DNA from: Cryptomeria japonica
Taxonomy: Eukaryota; Streptophyta; Pinopsida; Cupressales; Cupressaceae
DNA length: 64,000 nt
NCBI RefSeq assembly: GCF_030272615.1
Contig: NC_081415.1
Location: forward strand, 420,910,257-420,974,256
Direction: 5' to 3'
Of this stretch, positions 23,131-33,885 are shown in pieces (the stretch's first letter is position 1; every line of letters begins with the position of its first letter). Position numbers and translations under genes: made by a program. Under the pieces are notes generated by a model. That model was not told where the DNA came from and made no database searches. It saw only the letters and a program-made list of their open reading frames with translations.

Positions 23131-23716
23131 ATAAAAACACACTAAAATGCTCATAACTTCTCCAAAACTCAATGGAAAGACTTGAAACCAAGTGCAAATG
23201 AACTCTAGAGATGAGGCGTCCAAACCAAGACCAACGACCAATTGCAAATATGATCAAACCATTAATGCACACCTTCCAAGACAACCACGTACATGGTAAA
23301 ACCTAGGAAGAAGAGCGATTTGCAATATAAAATTCAAAACTAAAAATTAACCTCTGCAAACTAGCAAAAAGGATCGCCTGGGCCTTTGGAAAATAAAGAG
23401 AGAATACCTAGAAGAAACAAAAATTCCCTCTTAGATTTATGATGAAAAAACCACTTCAGCCCTACAATCAACCTGCAACCTGGAAACTCACAAACACCCC
23501 AAAACACATCAGAAAACTTCAAATGTCACTACAAAAATGAACTCCATTTGTTCTTCAGTGTAAAGAATAGTCTCACAATCTCAACTAGTTGATATCTCTC
23601 AAGCAAGAAGCCAAGAACCAGCTAGGAGGTATGCATTCCTCGAAGCAATCAATCTAAATTTCAGTAGCACTTCATCATAAATATTCATGGATAGAAAAAC
23701 AAGAGCCCATCACTCT

Positions 23717-23724
23717 TATTTATA
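23717..23724 (-). promoter_or_regulatory. TATA box in solo LTR C
   Basis: Minus strand TATAAATA in GTTATAAATAAGAGTGATGG. Consistent with LTR C being a minus-strand promoter-bearing LTR. Confidence 0.5.
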
Positions 23725-24696
23725 ACATTGGTGTCTCCATATTCAAATTCGCATTCCCTCCAAATGGACACCAAACCCAAATGTGCACTAATTTCACCTT
23801 AATTTGAAATTTGCATTTCATTTCCCCTCCTTTCCAATTTGACCTTCACATAGAAGCAAATATACTTTATAAAAGTGACAATAAAATAATAATGTGTCGT
23901 CCAAGGTATATAAGTGAAATATATTATAAATAACCTATTTCCCATAAGGCGTCCGTCTTACCTTATTAATATTTCACTTTATAAAATATTTTATGTCAAT
24001 AATAAATTGCCCAACCTTATGATATAAAATAATACTTTATCGTCCTCAAGTCGTCCCCTTAGGTCATAACCAAAAATACATAAGTCATACGCCTAGGCCA
24101 AGAGGGGCATTAAAAAATATTAAAAATACTTTTCCCATGTGTTGAACAACTGCCATAGTAAACTGAAGGCCAAAGTAATGAAAACTGCATTGCCAAAAAT
24201 AGCCTTTGAACTGGACCACTGAAACCTGCCAAAAACAGCACTGCCAAAAATAACACTTACTAAAAATAACATACTACTAAAAATTGTAAGTGTGTCCAAA
24301 TGCATTTTAACCACATTCTAAGTAGTCGTCACAACTTACTAAATATATTAAGTCCAAAAAAGTCTTCAGACCCATTTGCATGTCACACCATCGCGAGGCT
24401 CTCTGAAAACCAAAAAAAATCAAGAAAAATAAGTTGTCCTTGCCCCCACTTACTAAAAATAGTAAGTTGACCAAATTCCACTGATTGCTATGCATGTACC
24501 ATTATTGCAAAGGTTTCTGAAAACCCAGAAGAAATTCAGAATCAGAACTGTGAAACGCCAACAAACAAGCCACCAAAACTTCCAAAGTATCCTCCTAAAA
24601 AATAAGAAACCCTAATTTTATCTCTGGCTGACCAACGGGTCTCGATATTGGCCAACAATCCCCAAAACATATTAGAGTGGAAAAGAGGACATTACA

Positions 24697-25248
24697 TTGA
24701 CATCTTGATTCTTGAAAGGTATTCCATTATCTGTGATAATGGCCTTTGGAATGCCATACCGACAGATGAGGTAGTTTAGGATAAACTTTGCTATTTGGGT
24801 GTATGTGGTATAAGCAAGTGGAATTGCTTCCACCCACTTAGTGAAATATTCAGTTGTGGTAATGATGAATTTATGGCCGTTGGCGGGAGTGGGCTGGATT
24901 TTGCCAATGAGATCAAGCCCCCACTATGAAAAAGGCCAAGGTGTGATGAATGGTTGTAATGCTTGTGATGGTGCATGTATCTTGTCTCCATGCTTATAAC
25001 AAGGTATGCATTTCTTGACTTAATGATAGGCCTCTTGTTCCATAGTAGGCCAATAGTAACCTATTCAGAGGAGCTTTTTAGCCAAAGTGAGGCCACTTGA
25101 GTGTTCTTCGCAAATACCTTTGTGTACTTCTCGCAGTGCTCATTCAACTTCTTTATTGTGTAAACACCTTAGGAGGGTTCCATCAAAGTGCCTTCAAAAT
25201 AGGGTTTCTCCAAGGATAGTGTAGCGAGAGGATCGACAGATGAATTGT
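24697..25248 (-). pseudogene. Gypsy A integrase, zinc-finger and N-terminal core piece
   Basis: Minus strand reads an HHCC zinc finger (VHKGICEEH, then KKCIPCYKHGDKIH), the first catalytic block WGLDLIGKIQP with GHKFIITTTEYFTKWVEAIPL nearby, and the second Asp block CRYGIPKAIITDNGIPFKNQ. These are the standard gypsy integrase motifs. Two or three stops break the frame. The sequence continues at 18711 after the solo LTR insertion. At 25248 it ends abruptly against unrelated sequence, so RT and RNase H are missing. Confidence 0.85.
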
Positions 25249-25599
25249 TAGGGTTTAGGCAGATCCAGAGAAAATACAAATTAACAATTATATGTAGATA
25301 TGAATACACAGAAGATGGAGAAAAATACAACACAAAATGACATAGAGATTTAATGTGGTTCACCCACGATGGGCTACATCCATAGAAAACAATCGTCTAA
25401 TATTTTCTTATTATCTAATAAATCAGTACAACACCATTACAATGCCTTATGCATTCCAACCGATTATAACATGCAATTTTAGGGCAACATACAAAGTTGG
25501 CTAACAAAGAATAACCCTAACCCTAAAGGAATATTCTCATAATCATACACGTACTCTCGTACTCATACACATATTCTCGTATTCTCATAAATGTATGAG
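25249..25599. other. Short unassigned segment between gypsy A integrase and its outer LTR
   Basis: About 350 bp starting TTAGGGTTTAGG. It contains GTGGTTCACCCACGATGGG, the sort of block found around copia LTR R regions, and ends in a CTCATACACATATTCTCG repeat. It may be a truncated LTR from another element or filler at a deletion junction. I see no target duplication or coding motif. Confidence 0.4.
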
Positions 25600-25757
25600 A
25601 AAATTCTCACACATGTGTGAGAACCCCTTGGTCAAAGATGATGTGGATGAGTGAGATGACTTGGGTAGATGTGTCATAATTTAAATTAGAACAAATACTA
25701 ACATGGATTAGGATTTGGGTTAATTAGTTTAATGAGGGGATTAAGATGTGGGCTTGT
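25600..25757 (-). repeat. Gypsy A outer LTR, inner fragment
   Basis: Aligns with 18080-18235 including the perfect palindrome CTCACACATGTGTGAG and GATGACTTGGGTAGATGTG. Homology stops near 25600 toward the integrase and is interrupted at 25757 by LINE1. Confidence 0.85.
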
Positions 25758-25781
25758 GAATGAGATTGTGATTATAACCTG

Positions 25782-26120
25782 ATGGTGCGCAAGCAAGAGC
25801 GGTTTCAAGGAGGTCAGAACAGGCAAGAATCTAGATCTTTTGAATTTGGATCAGGTAACAAAAGAAATGGGAAGCAGAGTTTTCGATCCATCCATTGGGG
25901 TTACAGAGATGTTGGTAGGTTTTGGCAGAGTGCAAACACTTGGAGGTATGCAACACATGAAGCACTGAAGAGAAGGTATCAACCCCAACATAGTAAGCAA
26001 AGGTATCAACCCCAACACAGGAAGCAACCCGTCTTCGACACCTATGATAGATCACCCTCTCATTCTCCTCAAAAACCAATAGATGATGGATCACATGTAG
26101 CTGCTGCTGGGTTTTTTTGA
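25782..26120 (+). pseudogene. Possible LINE1 ORF1 N-terminal part
   Basis: A 112-codon open frame starting 24 bases into the element, rich in Arg, Gln and Ser, with RYQPQH occurring twice (KRRYQPQH and KQRYQPQH). A basic low-complexity segment would suit an RNA-binding ORF1 protein, but no domain is recognised and stops follow before the DUF4283-like part at 26468. Confidence 0.35.
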
Positions 26121-26439
26121 AAACCCCATCTTTTGTTACGTGGCTGAATAATCTCTATGTTCGAAACCCTAAATTTCTCAATTGCCCAAATGACATTCCG
26201 ATCCAAAATAGGCTTTTCACCTAGTCTCATAGTAAGGTTCAGGAACCTAACAACCTGAAAGAGAAAGATAGAGCTTTCTTCAAACCAAAATAAGTTTGGA
26301 GGAAAAAATAACCGATTATGCAGAATGATAAGGAGTCTAGCGAAGTAAATTTAAATTAGCTTGGAGATTCAACTCACTGTATCACACTCCCGAAGAACCT
26401 CCTATCACCACAAATCACATTCTTAAGGGAAAAGGCGTT

Positions 26440-28269
26440 GATTGGTAAGTTTTAGAATTCCTCTTTATTGAATTATGAGGTTCTTCAATGGGCTAAATGG
26501 AAATGGAATGACCTTCAAGATATTTTCTTTATTGATGATCATTCAAAATATTTTATCGCTCTCTTTGACTCTAAGACCCATAGAGATATTATGCATAAGT
26601 GTAAGGGTTGGTTCTATAAGGGCTCTGGACTTTATACTTTTCCTTGGATTCGAAACTTTAAGGCTAAATCAACAATGTGTAATTTCATGCCCTTCAAGAT
26701 CACCTTCCCATCTCTCCCCCTGGAATATCATGATCTGGAACTCATTGAATTGTTTGTTAATAAGTTGGGGATTTTCATCAAACAAGATCTAATCCCATTT
26801 GAGTTTATACATGCACATGTGTGTGTGTTTAATTTTATCCATGGCTAAACCATTTCCAACTAATCTAACCATAATTTCAAAATGGGGGAAATTGGAACAA
26901 AAAATTCTCATTCAAGATGTCGAGACTGTGGACAAGCATTCAAAAATATTGGGTCATTACACTCATAAATGTTGTGAATCAACTCATCAAATGCCTATAA
27001 CTATTTGCACTAATCATGCTATAAACCTAGCCACATGCCAATTTTATTTGCCCACAGATGTTAGCTCTTTTATCATCACACAAGTAGCGGCAACACCATC
27101 TCAAGATGATCAGCTGGTTAACAGGCTAATGCAGATTCGAGACTTGAATGTCAAAATCCCCCTTTCGGTGTATTACTGGTCATATCAACCTACAATATCC
27201 AAAATTGTCCCAAGAGATCATAGAACTGAATATCATCTGACATTAATAGACATGGGTCTAAGGGATACAGATGTAATTTGCCTTGCTTCTAAAAAGCAGC
27301 TAATAATTCCAGAGAAAGTTATAAATAAAGATGACATTGTTCATAAGCTAGTGTTTCAGGACTGCTCGGTTAATCTGACTCTTCAACCTTCATTTCAAAA
27401 CCTCAACAAAAAACCATCTTTGGATATATTAGAAAAAATGGCAAATGATCTATTAGTTTCGGTAGCCTCAAAAATATTTGATGAAATATCTTAAGAAGAA
27501 CTAGGCTACAACATAAATTTGGATAAAGATAATCACCAATCCAAAGGCTATTTGTGGGAGATTTCAATAGATCATGTACAAAATTATAAGTCAGTCTGTT
27601 ATGGTTATGAGAGTAATGCAAGAAGTCCTAACCTTATTGAGGAAAAGAAGAGTCTTAACATTGTGGGTTCTAAACATGCAGATGATGATTTAGGACATAA
27701 TACAAAAGTAGAAAATTACTCTCACCAAGTCCAAGATCATTAGTGGGTTTATGAGGAAAACAACAATATAGAAGAGTTTTTACTTGAAAGTATTATGAAA
27801 CCGCCCAGATTTGATGTGATGGTGGAGAAGGTTCTCAAACATAGCTCAATCCCTGATGTTATGACATTGGAAGATATGGAATATGGTATGAATATTGAGA
27901 ATCCCTCTCAAATGATAGACAAACATATTCATGGAAAAGCTACAAAGTGTAATGAAATGGAACATGCTTCAATTAAGGTAATGAATAGGTCACCCTTAGG
28001 TGAAAGGGAGATTAATATTGATTCTGAGATAGATGGCCCAAAGCATAGGTCAACAAACTCTCATAATCAACAAGGAAAATAGTCCACTACAACAGGACAA
28101 TAATGATTTTGATTTCTTACAAACTTTGGCAATCAAACAATCCCCTTCTACACCATTTGCAGACAAGAAGACTCCTAAGCCTAGAGGAAAAAAATATAAG
28201 AGCACAAAGATTAGAGAGGAGATTGAGGCAGGCATGCAATCCACACTTGATGAAAATTTTCTTCCATAA
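26440..28269 (+). pseudogene. LINE1 ORF1 (DUF4283-like domain plus zinc knuckle), broken
   Basis: The frame 26468-26848 encodes WKWNDLQDIFFIDDHSKYFI, FYKGSGLYTFPWIRNF and LPLEYHDLELIELFVNKLG, the pattern of the DUF4283 region of plant LINE ORF1 proteins. After a frame change, a zinc knuckle can be read across 26918-26972 (CRDCGQAF, then with one shift GHYTHKC). The remaining part to 28269 is polar, ending in a basic stretch (KPRGKKYKSTKIREEIEAG). Frame changes and stops split it into at least five pieces, so no full ORF1p could be made. ORF2 follows after about 40 bases. Confidence 0.68.
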
Positions 28270-28299
28270 ATAGATCAACGAGGAGGACCAAGGGTTCTC

Positions 28300-29278
28300 C
28301 TTGTCCGAAACGAGGATTATCTCATGGAATGTTAGAGGTATTAATGCCTCTGACAAGTGACATAGGATCAAGCAGCAACTTGGTTCTTCTCAAGTAGATG
28401 TTATATCACTCCAAGAGTCAAAACTTTCTCATGGCAATTATAAAAAAATAATAGGGAAATGGACTGGCTTGATGTCAGTACAAGTGCAGGCAGTGGATGC
28501 ATATGGGGGTCTCATTACATTATGGAATCCCAAAACTACAAAATTGCAGTTGGTCAAGCAAGATGTGCGGTGGCAATTGTTAAAAATTCAAAATTTTGAT
28601 CTTGCATTTTATTTAATTAATGTTTATGGGCCAACCTCTATGCAGGATAAAAAAAGGACATGGAGTGATTTAACTGTTGTCATACAACAGTATGCAGATC
28701 TCAACATTGTCTTAGGTGGCGACTTTAATGCGATAACATCACATGCTGGAAAACAGGGGAAATAATTCCACCTATTAAGACTATGGAAGATTTCTTAGCC
28801 TTCATTAATGATAATGCATTATAGGATGTTGCCCCACATAATGGTTTGTATACGTGGACAAATAGAAGGGCTATTTTCTTCAAATTGCGGAAAGATTGGA
28901 TAGGTTTCTTGTGTCACAATGTTGGAAGATTCAAGATTTCACTCTTTCATCAGAAATCTTGCCATATACAGGTTCAGATCATTTTCCAATCTATCTTAAC
29001 ATTAGTAAGTCATCAATATTAACAAATCATAGACATAAGCCTTCCTTTAAATTTGAAAGGATGTAGTTTGCCACCCTCGCTTCCAACCACTATTAAAGTA
29101 ATGGTGGTTCTCCTCCCCGTACTATGAAGGCACTAAGATGTTCCAGTTCTTCAAAAAGATGCAGTTTGTCAAGACACAAATTAAAACATGGAATGCCCAA
29201 GTTTTCAAAAACATATTTGTTAAAAAAGACATTGTGGAAAGGGAGCTTGTTGAGGTGAATGAGCAGATTATTAGACAT
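28300..29278 (+). pseudogene. LINE1 ORF2, endonuclease part (5' of copia G)
   Basis: The L1-type apurinic/apyrimidinic endonuclease is seen as RIISWNVRGIN (28312 onward), VISLQESKLS, YGGLITLWNP, FYLINVYGP, NIVLGGDFNAI (28716 onward) and a later SDHFP around 28975. Stops (one 15 codons in, another at 28762) and a frame shift break it. Downstream, FKNIFVKKDIVERELVEVNEQ is the linker toward RT, cut at 29278 by copia G. The linker resumes after 37478, once the GACAT duplication is removed. Confidence 0.82.
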
Positions 29279-31557
29279 TGTTGGAATTTGCATGAAGATT
29301 GCATTAATGATTTGTTATGTTGTCATTGATGTCAATCAAATCGGTAATGTTATTGTGATAATGTTGTTTTGTAACCGGTAGGAAGAGCTAAGTGAAAGGA
29401 ATTGTAATAGGTAGGTAAGTTTGTGGAGTGAACCAGTATTGCTAAGTATTGGAGAGTTGAACTGGTAAATCCTACCTGTTGTTTTGATAAACCCTAATCG
29501 ATTAAGTTTGGTGAATTGGTTATATTGGTTTATGATCTGATAATGAGTGGTAATGATTATGACACGTATGCATATTGTATGAAGAGAGTTTCAAAGAGTT
29601 TTTGGCGCATTGAGTTAATGTTTTTTTAATCTTGGGATTGAGAAAGTATATTGCATATAAAGAAAAGCACATTATGAGTTACTGAGTTCGATGAAGCAGT
29701 AATCAAGGGGCGGTCGAGGATTTCTTGAATGATGTGTAGATATTGTTATATAATCCAATGGTCATACTTGAACCGACTTGTTTGTAATCACTACGTGAAT
29801 TAGGGTTTTGTTGTGTTACCGACCTAATTGATTTGTTTATAAGGTCAATGAGTTGTTTTAGTTGAAGTGTTGGCAAAGTTGAATTGATTGTGTGGTTGTC
29901 GAATCAAATGATGTATCTACAGTTTGAGTAAAGGTAGATAGGAGCATGAAAAGGACCTGATCAAGCAAGTGAAGTGTTATTAAAACAGATCAACAAACTC
30001 TTGTTGTTTTCTAATAATTATAGCAGTTAAATCCTTTAACCGGGTAAGCTCTAACAAGCTTGGTGTTATTCAAATCCTCTGACAAGGTGATCCATTACCT
30101 TGGATTCTAAATCCTATACAAAGGTTACTCCTCACAGGGTATTGCTTCTAATAAGGTATTATAGTCAATCCCTTAACCAGGTGGTCCCTAATAGGATATG
30201 TTCTTAACATGAATTTTTGTAAAATATTTAACAGGCTTGGCTCCTAACAGGGCGAACTTCAGAAGAGTTCAGATAGTTATCTTGTGAGTCTCATCTCACC
30301 GTGGTTTTTCCCATTTGGGTTTCCACGCAAAAAATATTGTGTCAAGTGGTGAATGTTTTGTTGGCAATTAACACTCATTGGATTCATTTTGTTGTCATTG
30401 ATGGCAACAAGATCTGATGGAAGTCATAAATCGGCAGTAGGAAGCATATACCGACAGATACCGACTTTGGAGCATTCAGGGCTACACCAACACCGACATC
30501 GACATCAATACTTCTTTGGAAGCCGACATCAAAGAGGCTTTACTTAATAAATCATTTTGTAAATATTGTCAAGACCGATATTGAATATCTTTGTAAATGT
30601 ATTGTAATCCGACATAAGGCATAACATTTGTAATAGGTATATAGGTCATTCTACTAGGTTATTTTTGTAATGAGAATAGACATATGAAATGTGTGGATAT
30701 AGGAGAATATAGAAGAACTGTATGATGCGAAATATATATATAGATAGCTTGGAAAGCATTCTTGGAGGGGAAGAGATACCAGTATCAGTTTAGAATTTAG
30801 GAACCGGTATAAAGAAGAGACTGAACCGAAACTCTATTTGGCATAATAGATGCATTCTTGAGTTGATTTTCAGTAATTTACATTAGCAAAAAGCTTGTAG
30901 TGAGTGAGGCTCTTTAGTGATGAGCAATATGCTCTAGGAAACGTGCCTTCCTGCAAGTGCAGGCCCCTATTATATATAATATCTTTTCATATGGCCAGTG
31001 AACTGATATTGTGGGTCACAAATCCCACCATGGTTTTTCCTCATTGAGGTTTTCCACGTATAAATTTTGTGTGTTATGGTGTTCATTTATGTGGATGGTT
31101 TATTTGCTTCTTGTTATGTGTTTATCTGTTTACCAATTTATATATGCATGGTATAAAAGGATAAAAAACGTTCATACCGGCAGAATACTAATTCACCCCC
31201 CCCCCTCTCAGTGTTCTTGGATCCCAACATGTTTTTGTGGTTATGTTTCTATGGTTGAATTGCTTAACTTCTTATTTCACTTTGATAAGTTATGTTAACT
31301 GGTAACAATCTAAAATGAAGTTTTGCTTATGTCAAGTAAAATTATTTGGATGATTGTGAGTTTCAAGTTGTTTACTGTTATCTATTGTAACAATCAACCG
31401 ATTTATCTTGACAGAGATATTGCATTTATAGTTCTAAGATTACTTGAGAGGTTATTTATGAGAAAGGTGAAAGTTTATCAGTTTTTCTATCTACTGATTC
31501 ACCCCCCCCCCCCCTCTTAGTAGTTGATCGGATCCTTGTTATTTCATCATACCATCA
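29279..31557 (+). repeat. Copia G 5' LTR, carrying solo LTR H
   Basis: Net length without H and one duplicated TGTTT is about 1.40 kb, matching the 1,420-bp 3' LTR. It has TTGTCATTGATGTCAA at 29320-29335 and a C run before CTCTTAGTAGTTGA near the end. Confidence 0.95.
30359..31229 (+). mobile_element. Solo LTR H (871 bp) in copia G 5' LTR
   Basis: Starts TGTTGGCAATTA and ends ATCCCAACA, flanked by TGTTT (30354-30358 and 31230-31234). The 3' LTR of copia G has the uninterrupted target (GAATGTTTTTGTGG). It is the same family as solo LTR F in the opposite orientation. No internal coding region, so it is a product of LTR-LTR recombination. Confidence 0.95.
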
Positions 31558-31559
31558 AT

Positions 31560-31571
31560 TGGTATCAGAGC
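31560..31571 (+). promoter_or_regulatory. Primer-binding site of copia G
   Basis: TGGTATCAGAGC, an exact match to the initiator-tRNA-Met primer site common in plant copia elements, two bases after the LTR end. Confidence 0.92.
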
Positions 31572-31629
31572 ACATCTCAGGTCCTCTGAGGTCTAATCCT
31601 AATAGCTTGAGGTAAATATCTTGTAGAAC

Positions 31630-32696
31630 ATGATGAAGAAGGAAGGTCTAAAATTTAATAGAGAGAACTATAGGACATGGAGTGATAGAATGAAAATTTA
31701 TATCAAGAGTCTTGGAAATCAATACTGGGAACATGTTAATACTCAATATGTTGCACCTAGTGGGATTATGACTGATGATCAGAAGAAAGAGCAACAAGAA
31801 AACAATCAAGCATTGGAGGCTATTATTAGTTATTTGTCTGATGCTGAATATGTTGAAGTTCATGGTCTGGAGACTGCTTATGAGGTATGGAAGAAACTTG
31901 AAGAGATTTACAACAGTGATGAACATGTGAAGATTGCCAAGAAAGAGAGTCTAAGAGGGAAGTTTGATGACATGCAAATGGTTGAAGGTGAGAATATCCA
32001 ATAGTATGGTCAGAGGATAAAAGAGATAGTTGGTGAGATCAAGAGTGCTGGTGGTAAAATGGATGATGCAACAGTGGTTACTAAGGTGTTGAGAACCCTG
32101 CTACCGGTCTACGCTATCCGAGTTGCAACCATTCAGGAACTAAAATCTATTGACAAAACCAAGGTAATCCTTGACTCCATCATTGTTAAGCTTACTACTT
32201 TTGAATTAAATGGTTATGGTGGTAGTGTTCAAAAATCTGAATCAACATTTAGAGATTCTAATTCTAACCCATCTATGAGGAAAAGTAGAGATGTTAGTCA
32301 TTGTCATGAATCTAGATCTAGCAGAGAAATTGATGATGAAGACAATTTAGTTGAGCTTGAAGCATTGTTGGTCAAGCGGTTGCCCAGAGGTATCGACAAA
32401 TATAGAGGTAAATTACCTTTGAAATGTTTTGCATGTAACAAGATTGGACACATAGCTGCTAACTGTCCTAATGGTGATAATGAGCACAAGCAAGAGAAGT
32501 TCAAGAAGTACAAGGGAAAGGGAAAGAGAGATTGTCTTATTGCAGTTGATGGTGGTATCACTGATGAGGAATCTGATGGTGATGTTAATGAAGACATTGT
32601 CTTTGTAGCCATTAAAGAGGAGACATCTGATGAGAAAGCTTTAGTTTCTCACATGGATACTTCTGATGATTGGATCATTGATAGTGCTCACATCAC
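31630..32696 (+). pseudogene. Copia G gag and start of protease
   Basis: The frame opens at ATG 31630 (the first of two adjacent ATGs would be 31630; the second is in frame) with KFNRENYRTWSDRMKIY, the gag N-terminal block. One in-frame TAG at 32002 interrupts the UBN2-like middle part. A CCHC zinc knuckle (CFACNKIGHIAANC) is at 32424-32465. The frame ends at DSAHIT near the protease active site: DDWIIDS is present, but a small deletion shifts the frame so that MTSDRSKF is read from 32697. Length without the stop is normal for copia gag plus the protease N-terminus. Confidence 0.85.
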
Positions 32697-33885
32697 ATGA
32701 CCAGTGACCGAAGCAAATTTCTTTCTTTGAAGGAATTTGATGGCGAAGTTATAAGATTTGGTAATGACTCGCCCTGCATGGTTAAAGGTAAGGGAACTAT
32801 TTCTCTTAATGGAAAGAGTAGTGCAGATGATGTCTATTGGGTTGAAGGTCTAAAGCACAATCTATTGAGTGTTGCCCAACTCAATGACATAGGATACCCA
32901 TTGGAGTTTAAGAATGGTATGTGCAAAATCTATGGGACAAAGGTGAACTAATTGCAATTGGAAAGAAGACTAAAGGTAACCTGTTTCACTTGAATCCTAA
33001 AGTCAGCAACTGTTTAATTGCTAAAATTGATGAAAGTTGGCTTTGGCATAGGAGATTTTGTCATTTGAATTTTGATCACATTGTTAAAGTGAGTAAGTTA
33101 AAGACAATGAGAGGTTTGCCTCAATTGGACAAATCAGTTAATGCTCTTTGTAAGGAATGTTAATTGGGAAATATGACATCCTCAACTTTCAAGAACAAGT
33201 CTTTTTTAGTAGAGCATCTGTTAGATTTGGTTCATACAGACCTCTATGGACCAATAAGGACTAAAAGTATTCAAGGTGATAGAGATTTCATGATCTTCAC
33301 TGATGATTGCTCAAGGATGATGTGGGTCACATTCTTGAAAGATAAAACAAAGGCATTTGGTAAGTTCAAGGCATTCAGGGCCTTAGCTGAACAGGAGAGT
33401 GGAAAGAAGATAAAGTGTTCAAGGACCGATCAAGGCGGAGAATTCACTTTTGAGGAATTCACTAGATATTGAGAAGAAAATGGTATCAAACGACAGCTTT
33501 GTGTACCAAGGACACCACAATAGAATGGTTTTGCAGAGAGAAACAATTGACTAGTTGTTGAAGTTGCTAGGACGATGTTGATACAAGGAGGTGTAGCGAA
33601 AACTTTCTGGAGAGAAGCTGTCAGCACAACTGTCTACACAATGAACATGATTTTGGTAAAAAGAGGTAAGGACAAGACTCCTTATGAATACTGGTATGGT
33701 AGATCACCTAATGTTGGTTATTTCAAGATATTTGGTAGCAAATGTTTAATTAAAAGAGGTGACTATATTAGCAAGTTTGAGGCTAAAGTGATGAAAATAT
33801 ATTTCTTGGTTATTCTACCAAGAGTAAGGCCTACAAATGCTTTAACAACTAGACACAGAGAATCATAGAGAGTGTTGATGTTCGA
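32697..33885 (+). pseudogene. Copia G protease C-terminal part and integrase, broken
   Basis: Protease blocks GEVIRFGND, VKGKGTISLNGKS and LKHNLLSVAQLND come first. After a frame change the pre-integrase zinc finger WLWHRRFCHLNFDHI...LCKEC follows, then a CAA-type stop. The core has the first Asp in LVHTDLYGPI, FTDDCSRMMWVTFLKD, the second Asp region SRTDQGGEF, and a Glu in NGFAERN. Linker motifs KTPYEYWYGRSP and FGSKC are seen at 33680-33760. Stops at 33161, 33469, 33520 and 33548 and a frame change after 33790 inactivate it. Confidence 0.88.

Larger units (their letters stand above)
18712..24696 (-). mobile_element. Solo LTR C inside gypsy A integrase (about 2.14 kb net), carrying solo LTRs E and F
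   Basis: The integrase is interrupted between NQDV and KELC. The inserted DNA begins TGAAATG and ends ATTACA on the plus strand, flanked by TTAAC (18707-18711) and TTGAC (24697-24701), a 4/5 match expected for a 5-bp target duplication. Removing the insert and one TTAAC restores the reading frame. Subtracting E, F and their duplications leaves about 2,141 bp with no coding motif. A minus-strand TATA box is at 23724-23717. I read it as a solo LTR; the family is not identified. Confidence 0.7.

Noticed and set aside
25249-25599. Short complete LTR or TRIM element
   Set aside because: Starts like an LTR after TG, but no convincing CA end with a matching 5-bp duplication could be found; left as unassigned.
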